From NCBI GenBank assembly GCA_031772625.1, contig CM062818.1:1679888167-1679952166 (forward strand): 64,000 bases of DNA, given 5' to 3'. Under the pieces are notes generated by a model. The model saw only the letters and a program-made list of their open reading frames with translations, searched no databases and was not told where the DNA came from. This document shows, in pieces, positions 44,082-54,719 of the stretch (position 1 is its first letter; each line of letters opens with the position of its first letter). The translations under genes were made by a program, and so were the position numbers. This DNA is from Pinus tabuliformis (lineage: Eukaryota; Streptophyta; Pinopsida; Pinales; Pinaceae).

Positions 44082-44788
44082 CCAAGAGACTCCCTTCCAG
44101 TACCTTAGAGCTTGCATGCCCTAGTTGAAGGTTCTTCGCACTCGACGACAATTTCACATCATTGGCTTTCGATTGGGTGATTTCACGGGTGTTCGACATC
44201 AGTTTCTTTATTCACATTTCGTGAACTATGCTTCCAGTACCTTGAGATCCATTGTCATTATTGGTGGTTTCTCTCGCACTTGATAACATTTCACGTCATT
44301 AACTGGTAATCAAGTGACTTCCTAGCATGTTCGACTTCAACACATTCATTCATATGTTAGGATTTGTACTTTGATTGGACCGTTTGGAGCACAAGACCCT
44401 GGGCTACGATTACACAAGTCCAGGTTGCGAGGCGATGTGACATGGTCATGTTGATATATATGTCTCTTTCAGATGGATGGTTGCGACCATGCCATGAGTT
44501 GTTATATGTGATCCTTCTCATTATTGGGTGGTTGCGACCATACCTTGGTTTCATTATGATCCTTTCTGCTGGATGGCTGCGCCCATACCTTGGCTCCATT
44601 TACATGATCATTCTCTGAATGGCTGCACCCATACCATGATTCATGTATCATTATTTAGAGTTTTCAATGATGTATATGTAATTATGCTTGCTTGCAGGTT
44701 TTCCGATGATGGACTCTGGTTCCCCACTTCCACTTATAATGCATTTCACACCTCACTCTAGTTCAACCTTCACGCTTTAGGGAGCATC
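44082..44788 (+). other. Gypsy-A 3' noncoding remainder with a tandem repeat
   Basis: This resumes gypsy-A after Athila-B. 44473-44650 holds four units of about 45-55 bp built on GGATGGTTGCGACCATACC. The stretch before the 3' LTR (TTTAGGGAGCATC, 44776-44788) is a weak polypurine tract. There is no coding region. Confidence 0.7.
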
Positions 44789-45866
44789 TGTTACACAACA
44801 TTTTTTCACTGTCCCTGTACTCCCTATCTATGATCCTAGAGGACCTCTACAGTGTACCCGACATGCTTTCCCATCATGAAGAAACTCCCAGTATGTCCCT
44901 CTTCATGAGCAGAATAATTCCCCTTTGCATCATTTCCCAAGAATCTTCCTTCTATCCTAGTTTACAAGACCAACGCTACTGACTAGTTTTCTCCTTGCGC
45001 TAATTTACAGAGGCTAAAACTAACCCTCGTGCTGATCGGATCAACTGAGCCCTTTTCCAGTCGCATTGATCCTCTTTTGGAAGGTTTTTTAAATAAGGAG
45101 TCGAAGCTTCGTATTAGAAGTCTGGTAGATGGTTGGGTTGGATAGAGCCAAGGAAATCAGTTTGGGCTCCTTTCCCCTATTAGGATGGGACAACCTCAAG
45201 AGATAAGACCTTCTCCCATGATGAGAGGAACCATCTCCCATCCATCCAAGCTATATAAGCCTCTCTTTTTCCCAAGCAAAAGCTAGTTGGAGTTTTGGAG
45301 CAAGTGTGAATAACTAGCAAGTCATTTATATCTTATAGCTTTCTAGTGTGTGTGTTCAGGGAAAATAGTGTGATTTTGGTTTGGTTTGAGACTAGAGGGA
45401 AAGAGACCTTAAACTTCCATTTGTTGGGGCTATCCATGAAGTGCTAGCAGAAGTGTGGGAACCCGGATACGTTGGAGGAGACCAGCAATGTCAAGGCACC
45501 GGTTGTAATCTCTTTATGATTTATATTAATGAAACTATCAATTGATTTCCTACATGAAGTGTCATTTTACATCTTTATGGCTTAATGTTCCTTGACCTAT
45601 TAAGTAGGTTGAATAAAATATTACATGTTGTCACGTTTGTTGTTGTTGTTGTTTTCTTGTTGCAGGTATTTGAAGGAAGGAAACGGAAGATAGCTGGAAT
45701 GAGGAAGAAGGATCATCACCAAGAAGAATAGCATTCTAAGAGGTAGGCCATGTTAATTGATTCTAGCTTAAGGAGATTTTCCATAGATTGTTTGTTTTTG
45801 GTTAGACCTGCTCTCTTGGGCTAGAGGAATTGTTTGTGTCCGCATTGAGAATTTACCTACTCCACA
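44789..45866 (+). repeat. Gypsy-A 3' LTR
   Basis: A 1,078-bp copy of 15511-16603 ending ACCTACTCCACA, followed by the target duplication GGGAG. Confidence 0.92.
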
Positions 45867-45871
45867 GGGAG

Positions 45872-48800
45872 GGAGAAGCTACCAAAGTGGGAGTGTTTGT
45901 GGAGCGACTTGGTGCAAGAAGAGATTAAACAGAACACCATAGATGGATCCTCATTCAAGCATGATGATCAGAAGAATTGTGCCTTGCTTGGAAAGGCAAA
46001 GAAAGTGAAATAGAAGTCATCCCATTCCAAATCAAATTCCAATCAATGCCACAAGAAGAAGGACTTCTCGAAGATTAAATGTTTTCATTTTCATGAGCTG
46101 AGACATTATGCCACTAAGTTTCCGCACAAGAAATCTGACAAGAAGCCCTCGGGAGGAGCGAAAGGTGAAGATATTGCTTCAAAACTCGAGTTGGATTTCA
46201 CCCTCATCACTTGCATGGTGACATTAGTGATGGGAAATGTGTGGTATCTAGATAGTGGAGCCTCATTCCATATGAACAATAACAAATAATTCTTTAGTGA
46301 CATGGAGGAGAAGGACCTCCAAATGCACATTGAAATGAGAGATGATGGAATTTATAGTGCACCTGACATCGGTGTTGTTACTTTTCAGAGGGAGTCTAGT
46401 TCTCCTCTCACATTAAAATATGTCATGTATATTCCAGGTCTGAAGAATAATTTTGCTTTAGTTTACATGTTGGAGGATTGTGGCTATGATGTGATATTTA
46501 GCGAAGGAAAGGATTTCCTTCATCACATATCCTTAGGATAAGTGAAGAAGATCAGGGTTCGGGTGAAGAACCTCCACAAAATGGATGTAGAATACTATGT
46601 TCCTTTAAGCGCAAAAGAATAGAAGCTGCAAAGCCGAGACATCGGTGAGTTGTGGCATACAATATTGGGTCACTTGCACCACAGATCTTTTATGATCATA
46701 AAAAAATTTATATAGGACATCCCAAGGGTGCACTAGAGCAGAGAGATACATGCAAAGCGTGTACATTAGGGAAGTACACCAAATCCACCTTTCATGATAA
46801 GGACAATCGAGCGCAAGTGATCCTTGCAATAGTTCACTCAGATGTGTGTGGACCATTCTCAATAGCCTCCACTGCCAAGCACATGTATTATGTAATATTT
46901 GCAGACGATTTCTCACATAGGTGTTGGATTTTATTCATGCAGAAGAAAGATCATACGTTCTCTAAATTTTGTGAATTTAAAGCATTGTTGAGAAAGACAC
47001 CAATAGGAAAGTGAAGGCTCTTAGGAGCAATAATGGTGGAGAATATGTGTCAAATGAATTCAAGAAATTTTTGCATCATTAGGCATTCGATGGGAGTTAA
47101 TAAAACCCCATAACCCACAACAGAATTGGGTGGCTGAAAGGAAGAACAAAATTATTGTGGGAGCTACACAGGCAATGTTACATTATTAGGGCCTACTGTT
47201 TCACTTGTGGGTTGAAGCATGCAACACAAATATATATGTGTAGAACATGAGTCCTCATCATATTCTCGGGATGAGTACACCAAAATAATATTTTTCAAGT
47301 AAGAAATTAGATGTGGCACACTTGAGGATATTTGATTCGTTATTTTATTGTCATGTTACCAATGATAGAAGGGAAAACCTAGAGACAAAAACTCAGTTGG
47401 GCATATTTGTGGGGTATAGTGATACACCTCACAACTATCAGGTGTACGTTTCATCTCACTAGATGATAATGTTTCGTAGAGATGTGAAGTTCAATCAAGA
47501 GAAGGCCATGAGATGTTCCCTTGAGAGGGAGATTCAGTTACATGAATATGAGGAGATTTTAGCTCCAAAGGAAGAACCTCAAGATGATGTGGAGCAGCCA
47601 CATGTAGAGGAGAAGAGAGTAGAAGCACCCACTCATGCAGAGACTTCCAGATATGGAAGGAAGTGCACCAGAGAGGCTAATAGATTGATGCATGATGCTA
47701 GAGAGAATGTGGGAGCACCCACATCACAACGCAGGCAGAGGAGGTCACCATATCGGTACACTGGCTACATGGCTCTGATGAGTGAGAGTGTAGAGATTGA
47801 TCCATCCTCATTCAAGGAAGCTATGTAGAAGACAATATAGGTTGATGCCATCGTAGAGGAGTATGACTACATTATCAGAAACAATGTTTGGGAAGTGGTC
47901 CCAAGATCAACAGACAAGTCAGTGGCGAGTTCCATATGGATTTAAAAGGAAAAACAAGCAATAATGGGAGTGTGGAGAAACACAAGGACAAATTTGTGTC
48001 CATAGGATTCTCTCATGTAGAGGGAATTGATTACAAGGAGACCTTTTCTCTAGTAGCAAGGTACTCTTCAATTAGATCTATTATAGCACTTTTAGCACAG
48101 ATGGGATGGAAGATACATCATATGGATGTGAAGACATCATTCCTCAATGGAGTGATTGAGGAAGAGGTGTACATTGAACAAACATAAGGATTTCAGACCT
48201 TCAACAGAGATTCACATGTGTGCAGAATCAAGTGAGCATTGTATGGATTGAAACAAGCACCCCGTGCTTTGTATACACTAGGATTGATAGTTATTTCACC
48301 AAGTTGGGCTTCACCAAAAGTGAAGCAGATGAAAACCTTTACCATATTGCGGTTGAAGGTAAATTGTTGATTATAGTATTATATGTCGATGATTTAATTC
48401 TAACAGGTGATGAGAAGTTAGTCAAATCTTGCAAAGAGGATATTGCAAGAGAATTCGAGATGAAGTACCTAGGGCTCAGGCATTATTTCCTTGGCATGTA
48501 AGTATGGCAAGGAGATGAGAAATTGTTTGTATCTCATGGAAAGTATGTGAACGAGATACTGAAGAAGTTCCACATGGAGAGCAGCAAAACCATGGCGACT
48601 CCTCTATCAGGAAATTAGAGGAAGGAAGATGCTACTTTAGGTGAAGTAGTGGAGGCTACTATTTATAGGCAACTTGTAGGTTCACTCATGTATTTGGTGA
48701 ACACATGATCGAACATATGTTTTGCAGTTAACAAACTTAGTCAAACAATGGTTAAGCCAACCAAACTCTATTGGAGGGCAGTTAAACATGTGTTGAGATA

Positions 48801-49245
48801 GCTCAAAGGCACCACTCAGTTTGGTCTTTGGTACAAACAGATAGATGGAGTGAAGATGCAAGGCTTCATAGATGCAGATTGGGCAGGGAGTCCATCCGAC
48901 ATGAAGAGAACATCGGGGGGAATCTTCAGCATACGGTTCGCAACAATTTATTGGTACAACAGGAAGCAGAGATTAGTTGCACTTAGTTCGGCTGCAACAT
49001 AGTACATGGCTATTATTCAAGCATCTTGTGAAGCTATCTGGATGAGGAAGATCCTTGTTGGGTTATTTGGTCAACAGATGGATCCTACAGTGATTTAATG
49101 TGACAATTAGAGTTGTATCAAACTCTTTGAGAATCGCTTTTTTCATGATCGGTCCAAGCATATCAACATTTGGTATCACCATCTACAAGATTGTGTGCAG
49201 AGAAGAATCATGTTGCTGGAGTACATTCCTACAAAGGAACAGGAT
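45872..49245 (+). pseudogene. Copia-3 gag 3' part and pol (protease, integrase, RT, RNase H), heavily broken
   Basis: Starts with the Gag continuation. A decayed knuckle follows (CFHFHELRHYATKF, with second and last Cys lost), then protease (VWYLDSGASFHMNN, about 46240-46280). The integrase finger (LWHTILGHLHHRS then CKACTLGKYTKS) and core come next (VHSDVCGPFSIAST; NNGGEYVSNEF, where an expected Asp is Asn; QQNWVAERKN). Reverse transcriptase reads VEGIDYKETFSLVARYSS, MDVKTSFLNGVIEEEVYIEQ and YVDDLILTGD (48387-48416). RNase H includes FIDADWAGSPSDMKRTSGG. More than a dozen stops and several frame changes are present. Homology runs to YIPTKEQ, where gypsy-D inserted. The last residues of pol lie at 52964-53065. 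Confidence 0.88.
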
Positions 49246-49295
49246 TGATCTCGGTGGATTTTGGTGGCCACCTGCCCCTCCGCACGAGAACTATA

Positions 49296-52200
49296 GATGG
49301 ACAAGATTGTGGAGGAGTACGAGGACATCTTCACCTCCCCCGCAGGGGTTCCTCTGCAGTGTTAGGTCAAGCACTCCATCGATCTGACCCCAGGTGCACC
49401 GCTTCCTAATGGACCAATCTATCAGTGCTCTATTCTGGAGAACGATGAAATCAAGAGGTAGATTCAGGAGCTTCTGTAGAAAGGTCACATCTGACGGAGT
49501 TCATCGCCCTTTGGGAGCCCGATCGTGTTGGTACAGAAGAAGGATGGGACTTGGAGACTCTGTATTGACTATCGAGTGCTGAACAAGATCACTGTCTGGA
49601 ATAGGTACCCGATCCCACGGATTGATGACATTTTGGACCAAATAAAGGGGGAAAATATTTCAGCGAGATCGATTTGATGTCAGGATATCACCAGGCACCA
49701 ATTGAACCCTCCGGTGTGTGGAAGACTGCCTTCAAAGCCAAGGATGGCATTTTCGAATGGTTGGTTATGCCTTTTGGGTTGACGAATGCTCCTGCAACCT
49801 TCATGAGGCTAATGGATGACATCTTGTATCCATTTGCCAACTCATTTGTAGTGGTATACTTGGATGACATTGATCTTTAGCCAGAATTGGGAAGAGCACC
49901 TCCACCACATCCGACAGGTTCTCCAAACACTGCGGCAACACATGTTATGTGCCAATTTGGAGAAATGCACTTTTGGCATGAACCAGGTTCAGTATCTAAG
50001 ATACATTATTGATGAACAAGGGGTGCATGTGGATCCATCCAAGATCCAAGTCATTCGGGATTGGCCATCTCCAACCACTCTGACATAGCTCCGCAGCTTT
50101 TTGTGTCTTGCCAATTTCTACCATAGGTTCGTGTCGGGATTTTCTCATATCACTTGGCCCTTGAGTCAAGTCACCAAGGGAGGAGCGAAAGAAAAATTAT
50201 TTTGGTCTGAATCTCAACAGAAGGCATTCACAGAGTTGAAACATCGCCTCTGCTCGGCACCAGTACTCGTATTACCAGACTTGTAACAACCATTTGAGAT
50301 TGAGATAGATGCCTCTGACTATGCTATTGGGGTAGTCCTTACTCAACACCAGCATTCAATGGTTGGTCTGAATCTCAACAAAAGGCATTCACAGAGTTGA
50401 AACATCGCCTCTGCTCGGCACCAGTACTCGTATTACCAAACTTTTAACAACCATTTGAGATTGAGATAGATGCCTCTGACTATGCTATTGGGGTAGTCCT
50501 TACTCAACACCAGCATCTAGTGGCATATCACATTAGGACACTTCCGGACACAGTCTGTAAGTATCCCACTTATGATAGAGATGTATTCCATTGTGCAGGC
50601 ATGCCGGCAATTGAAGCATTACATTTTTCGGAAGGAAACGGTCATCCACACAAACCACCGACCCCTGCAGTTCATACAGATGCAAGGGAAGTTGCAAAAT
50701 GATCATCATCAGAAGTGGTCCACATACCTACAACAGTTCCATTAGAATATCAAGTATAAGAAGGGCAGCACCAATAATGTTGCAGATTGCCTCAATCGAC
50801 CACCGATCATGGCGTTAACCACCGTACTCAACTCTTATGGGCACAAGACTTCTGATTGGCTACTTCTCTACAAAAGTGACCCATAATTTAGCCACACATA
50901 CTAGACATGCTTGGAGGGTCAACATGTTCCAAATTTTCACCTCTAGGATGCCCTGTTATGCCACCTGGGTCACCTCTGTGTTCCTTCAAGCGAGTGTGCC
51001 AAGATGATTTGGGAAGCACACTACAGTCGGGTTGATGGGAATTTCGGGGTCGAGAAATGGTGGTAGTACTGCAGAAGTATTTCTATTGGCTGAATCTCCG
51101 ACAGGATGTCGGGAATTACATCAAATCCTGCACTGCTTGTGCCATTTCCAAACCGACCATCAAGAAGCAAGTCCACTATACTCCGCTACCTACCCCTGGT
51201 CAACCTGGGGAATCCATCTCCATGGATTACATGCCGGGCCTTCCTTCTAATAAGCATGGAAATGACTATGTTTTTTTGTTCGTCGACAGGTTCTCGAAGA
51301 TGGCCATTATGGTGGCCTGCAAGAAGAATATCACAGCAGAAGCCACTGCTAAACTTTTCTTTGAATGAGTGTGGGTACAATTTTGGATCCCACAGTCTAT
51401 CATCTCAAATCGGGACAGCAGTTTCCTCAATAAATTTTGGTCCAGTCTCTAGTCAATGCTGGACACCAAACTCACTAAGTCCACAACCTTCCATCCCCAA
51501 ACTGATGGCCAGACAGAGGTTGTCAACAGGATGATCATACACATTATGTGCATCTACAACTCAAAGCATCCACGCACATGGGATGAGAGTCTCCCCTATG
51601 TTCAACATAGCTATAACCAGGCTCTCCACAGCTCGACTGGCCACAACCCTTTTCAGGTGGGCTTGGGATTCCAGCCACTATGTCCCATTGATGTTTCCAT
51701 GCCATTTGCAGCTACTCAGGCAGATTCAGATCATGTCCAGTTCGAAACAGTTAAGGAAAATAGCTTCATTGAGCACATCCAACATATCCACCAGTAGGTC
51801 CATGACATTCTGGAGAAATCAAATGCCAAGTATAACCAACGACATGATCAACATCGGGTGCCACACAAGTTTCAAGTGGGCGACAAAGTCTGGTTGCATT
51901 TGCAAAAGGAACGCCTTATTGGAGCCTATCAGAAACTAAAACCACTCCAATATGGTCCTTACACCATTACTGAGGCTGTGGGAGATAATGCATTTGAGCT
52001 CAGCATTCCCCCATTCCTTGGCTTGCACCCAGTGTTCAATGTGGATTGCCTTCGGCCATACTTTCCACCATTACTAGACACATCCGACATTGCAGAACAA
52101 CTCACACCAACAGAGTTAAATCCAGATTGCATAGAACAAGTTGCAATTGATCGGATCATGGACACATAGATCAAGCACACTCACCAGCAGAAGATCCAAC

Positions 52201-52320
52201 TATATTGAGTTTCCAAAGCAGGCCAACTCCTTCACCAGGGCAAGTGGCTCACCAGAAACCAAGTTCAGCTGAAGTTTCCTCATCTCATGGAGGAACTCAA
52301 CAGAATGGGGACCATTGCTT
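49296..52320 (+). pseudogene. Gypsy-D pol: RT, RNase H, integrase and chromodomain-like end
   Basis: Reverse transcriptase: [57 protein letters not shown] and YLDDIDL (catalytic YLDD near 49858-49869). RNase H starts with KAFTELKHRLCSAPVLVLPD and DASDYAIGVVLTQH. This region is partly duplicated (50202-50516). The integrase part includes YFYWLNLRQDVGNYIKSCTA with CAISKPT, SMDYMPGLP, FHPQTDGQTEVVNRM and the GPY segment LQYGPYTITEAV. The last part (IEQVAIDRIMDT, then GKWLTRNQVQLKFPHLMEEL) resembles a decayed chromodomain, typical of chromoviruses. Many stops and frame changes make it inactive. Confidence 0.82.
50202..50516 (+). repeat. 161-bp tandem duplication in gypsy-D RNase H
   Basis: TTGGTCTGAATCTCAACAGA starts both copies (50202 and 50363). 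The copies differ at few bases. As 161 is not a multiple of three, the second copy is shifted in frame. Confidence 0.93.
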
Positions 52321-52323
52321 CCT

Positions 52324-52336
52324 AAGAGGGGAGGAA
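52324..52336 (+). other. Gypsy-D polypurine tract
   Basis: AAGAGGGGAGGAA lies immediately before the 3' LTR. Confidence 0.85.
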
Positions 52337-52958
52337 TGATCCAAGTGGATATTGGTGGCCACCCTCCAATTCCACTTGGACCACCACCATTGTTTCTTTC
52401 AGTTTTTCAATTTCCTTAATTGTAGCACAATTTACTATTTTTAGTAGTTTTTCGGGTCCTAAACTTCCGGAGCTGTTTTAAGGCCCTAAACAACGTTTTT
52501 TGGGGAAACTAGGAGAAACATGGGCCCATGGATTGATCTTACTCCTCCTAAAGTTGTATTCCTCGGATAGATATTTCTAACGAGGTATTGTGTGCGTCAA
52601 ACAGAAATTGTATGTCAAAGTTACGACCCAGGGAAGTTGACGTACCAATTTACCCAAAACGGGGCCCATAGTTTGGCGCTTCATCTCCTAGGGTTAGGTT
52701 TTTGGATGTTTAGGGTTTTCCATTGTTTCTCAACAATAAATAGGCCTTCGAGCCTCATTGTGACACAATTCATAGGCATGTAGCTGCCACATCTCTTCTC
52801 AGAGATAAGCTACCATCACCCTAGCTAGTTTATTTCCATTTCTATTTGTAAGCATATTTCAGTGTTTTATAATAATGAAATGAAGTATTATTTCTATTGC
52901 ATCTCTGTATGTATGATTATATATGTAATTTGTTGCATTCCTGTTTAAATACGGATCA
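52337..52958 (+). repeat. Gypsy-D 3' LTR
   Basis: A 622-bp LTR with matching inverted ends TGATC and GATCA. It holds ATAAATAGGCC (about 52736), possibly a TATA-type box, and AATAATGAAATG near 52871. Confidence 0.82.
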
Positions 52959-52963
52959 AGGGT

Positions 52964-53065
52964 GCATATATTTTGACAAAGGCATTATCAAGATCCAAAT
53001 TCGAGTATCACAGAGGCAAGATCGAGGTAGCAGATAATCCCTTTATTGTTGAGATGGATTGTTGA
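52964..53065 (+). pseudogene. Copia-3 pol C-terminal end
   Basis: After gypsy-D the copia frame resumes with AYILTKALSRSKFEYHRGKI and ends DNPFIVEMDC at the TGA at 53063-53065, six residues of nucleotides inside the 3' LTR. The purine run GAGATGGA (53051-53058) before the LTR is its probable polypurine tract. Confidence 0.8.
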
Positions 53066-53936
53066 AAATGTAATAAGAAAATTCTAATTTAATTTTGTCC
53101 TTGAATTAGGTTAGGAATAAAATTGTAATTCCACATCACAAGACAACTTGTACAAGTTAACTAAGTTAAATTGACTTATTTGGCTAAGTTAATTCGATTT
53201 GGGGGTCTAACTTGAGTCATGTAGAATGTCTCCTACATTATAGGAGCCCTCGTTGAGTTTATTTTGAGTTGTAATTAATTAATTTAGTTTAACTAAGTTA
53301 AAGTTAGTTAAACTAGTTCCAAATGATGGAGTAACTAGTAGGAGGTCAGAGAGTGGGGTACTACTTCATGTGGTCAACCAATTAACTGATGGTTCACTCA
53401 TAAATAACTCATGCATGTTAGATATGAGAATTACCCAGTTCAGATTGGAGTTCAGGGAAAGTGTACAATCAGTTGTATAATCATCTTAATTGTACAGGTG
53501 GTGCATGCAGTCAGAGGAAGGTCTATGATGGATTGTGAAATTCCAATTGAGAATTTTCCTAGTTAATATGGGATAATTCCCAAGGAAACAACACAAGGAA
53601 ATAGGGACTTAGGCAAGCAAAAATTGGTTAAGAATTGGCCTAGGCTTGTCTAGGAAGTTGTAAGACATATAGAGATAGTGTAGAGGTTACTCGAGCTTGA
53701 GAAAAGCATTGTGATCTTCTCATATTTTCTGACTAATGCAATATACAGATAGAAAGGGTTTTTAGTTGTGGCTTTCCCTAGGAAATCATTGTGTAATGTG
53801 TTTATTGAATTCTTTCTCTTGTATGCTTCGTGATTACATGACCTCTTAATTGTTTTTGATGATGAGTAGGGTAGATTCAAGTCTATTCATTTAGTAAATT
53901 ACAATTAGTAGTTTGAATCTACAAGGAGTTTCTACA
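53060..53936 (+). repeat. Copia-3 3' LTR
   Basis: An 877-bp copy of 14025-14903, from TGTTGAAAATG to GTTTCTACA. Confidence 0.92.
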
Positions 53937-54290
53937 AACGTGACATTCGAAAATGGTTGACCATGATTATAAACCCAAAGGATTTATATTAAACCCAAGG
54001 ATTAATATTATAAACCTTATGAATAATATTATACCCTAGGAATATGAACCCTTAGATTAATAAACCCAAGGGTTTTGACACAGTTGAGCATGGTTGATTT
54101 TCATATTGAGACAATCTTTGTCACAATGCAACGTTGGACCATGATTCACCATTATTGATTTCCATATCGAGAAAATCCTATAATAAATCATAAGATAAAT
54201 AATATAAACCAAGGAATATATCCCCTATGACAAATATTATGAACATGGTTAACCATAATTAGGCATGATTGATTTACATATGAAAATAAT
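53937..54290. repeat. Satellite-like array, right block
   Basis: Same modules as 11505-14024: TTGACCATG, AAACCCAAGGATTAATATTA, CATATTGAGACAATCTTTGT, and the TTATACCCTAGG landmark at 54029. It grades into AT-rich DNA. Confidence 0.85.
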
Positions 54291-54447
54291 TAATAATATA
54301 AAAATAATTAATTATTTTAAAATATGAAATTTGTTTGATAAATTTTAATTTAATTTCAGGTATGAAATTAAATTAAAATAAAATTTCATTCTTCTTTCTT
54401 TAAATAATTTTTTAATGAAAAATTAATTTTAATTATTTGTCACAACT
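54291..54447. repeat. AT-rich flank and left target duplication of LINE-E
   Basis: AT-rich sequence with a segment around 54335-54395 that resembles 59640-59700 on the other side of LINE-E. It ends in TTATTTGTCACAACT (54433-54447), repeated at 59566-59580. Confidence 0.75.
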
Positions 54448-54719
54448 TTTTTTCCCACTGGAAAAATCGTAATCTTTCATTAAAAGTTGAAAAATTACAT
54501 GTTGTAGATGCATTGGCATATGCTGTAAATTCTTCCACTGCATGTGGAAAGCTGGGAAGCTGTTAAGTCTGATCAAAAAAGGAAAAATGAACCATCACGC
54601 AGGATGTTCCTTAATCTATCTGTTAAAAATATGAAACATATTGCCACGCAGGGCATCATATATTGTCTATTTCAGCAATGTACAGAAGTTCAAAAAAGTA
54701 TCAAAAACAGATCTATATC

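Larger units (their letters stand above)
15511..45866 (+). mobile_element. Gypsy-A: Ty3/gypsy element carrying two later insertions
   Basis: LTRs at 15511-16603 and 44789-45866 are flanked by the perfect target duplication GGGAG (15506-15510 and 45867-45871). Copia-4 (21252-23882) and Athila-B (28918-44076) inserted later. The remaining interior has a long leader, a Gln-rich gag, protease and a reverse transcriptase cut off before its YMDD-type motif. About 3.5 kb of noncoding, repeat-bearing sequence follows. RNase H and integrase are not recognisable. By eye the LTRs differ by roughly 8-11%. Lineage within gypsy is not assigned. Confidence 0.9.
49246..52958 (+). mobile_element. Gypsy-D: chromovirus-like Ty3/gypsy element lacking its 5' half
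   Basis: Target duplications AGGAT (49241-49245) and AGGGT (52959-52963) bracket it. The 3' LTR (52337-52958) begins TGATCCAAGTGGAT. The left end keeps only about 30 bp of LTR (TGATCTCGGTGGAT, to about 49276) before pol sequence starts. So most of the 5' LTR, the primer site, gag and protease were deleted after insertion. The insertion split the ILTKAL segment at the end of copia-3 pol. Confidence 0.88.
14025..53936 (+). mobile_element. Copia-3: outer Ty1/copia element of the nest
   Basis: LTRs at 14025-14903 and 53060-53936 enclose 39.9 kb. Copia-3's own sequence is 14025-15510, 45867-49245 and 52964-53936. The rest is gypsy-A and gypsy-D with their passengers. Both flanks are the satellite array, with bases AATCT on the left and AACGT on the right that may be a decayed 5-bp target duplication. 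The LTRs differ by more than 10% in the stretch compared, the largest value in the window, fitting its place as the oldest layer. The proteins carry many stops and shifts. Confidence 0.92.

Noticed and set aside
15511..45866. CRISPR-like array from regularly spaced CTACAGGA repeats
   Set aside because: The repeats are only about 11 bp, the spacers are shorter than 30 bp and related to each other, some repeats are coding, and the genome is eukaryotic.
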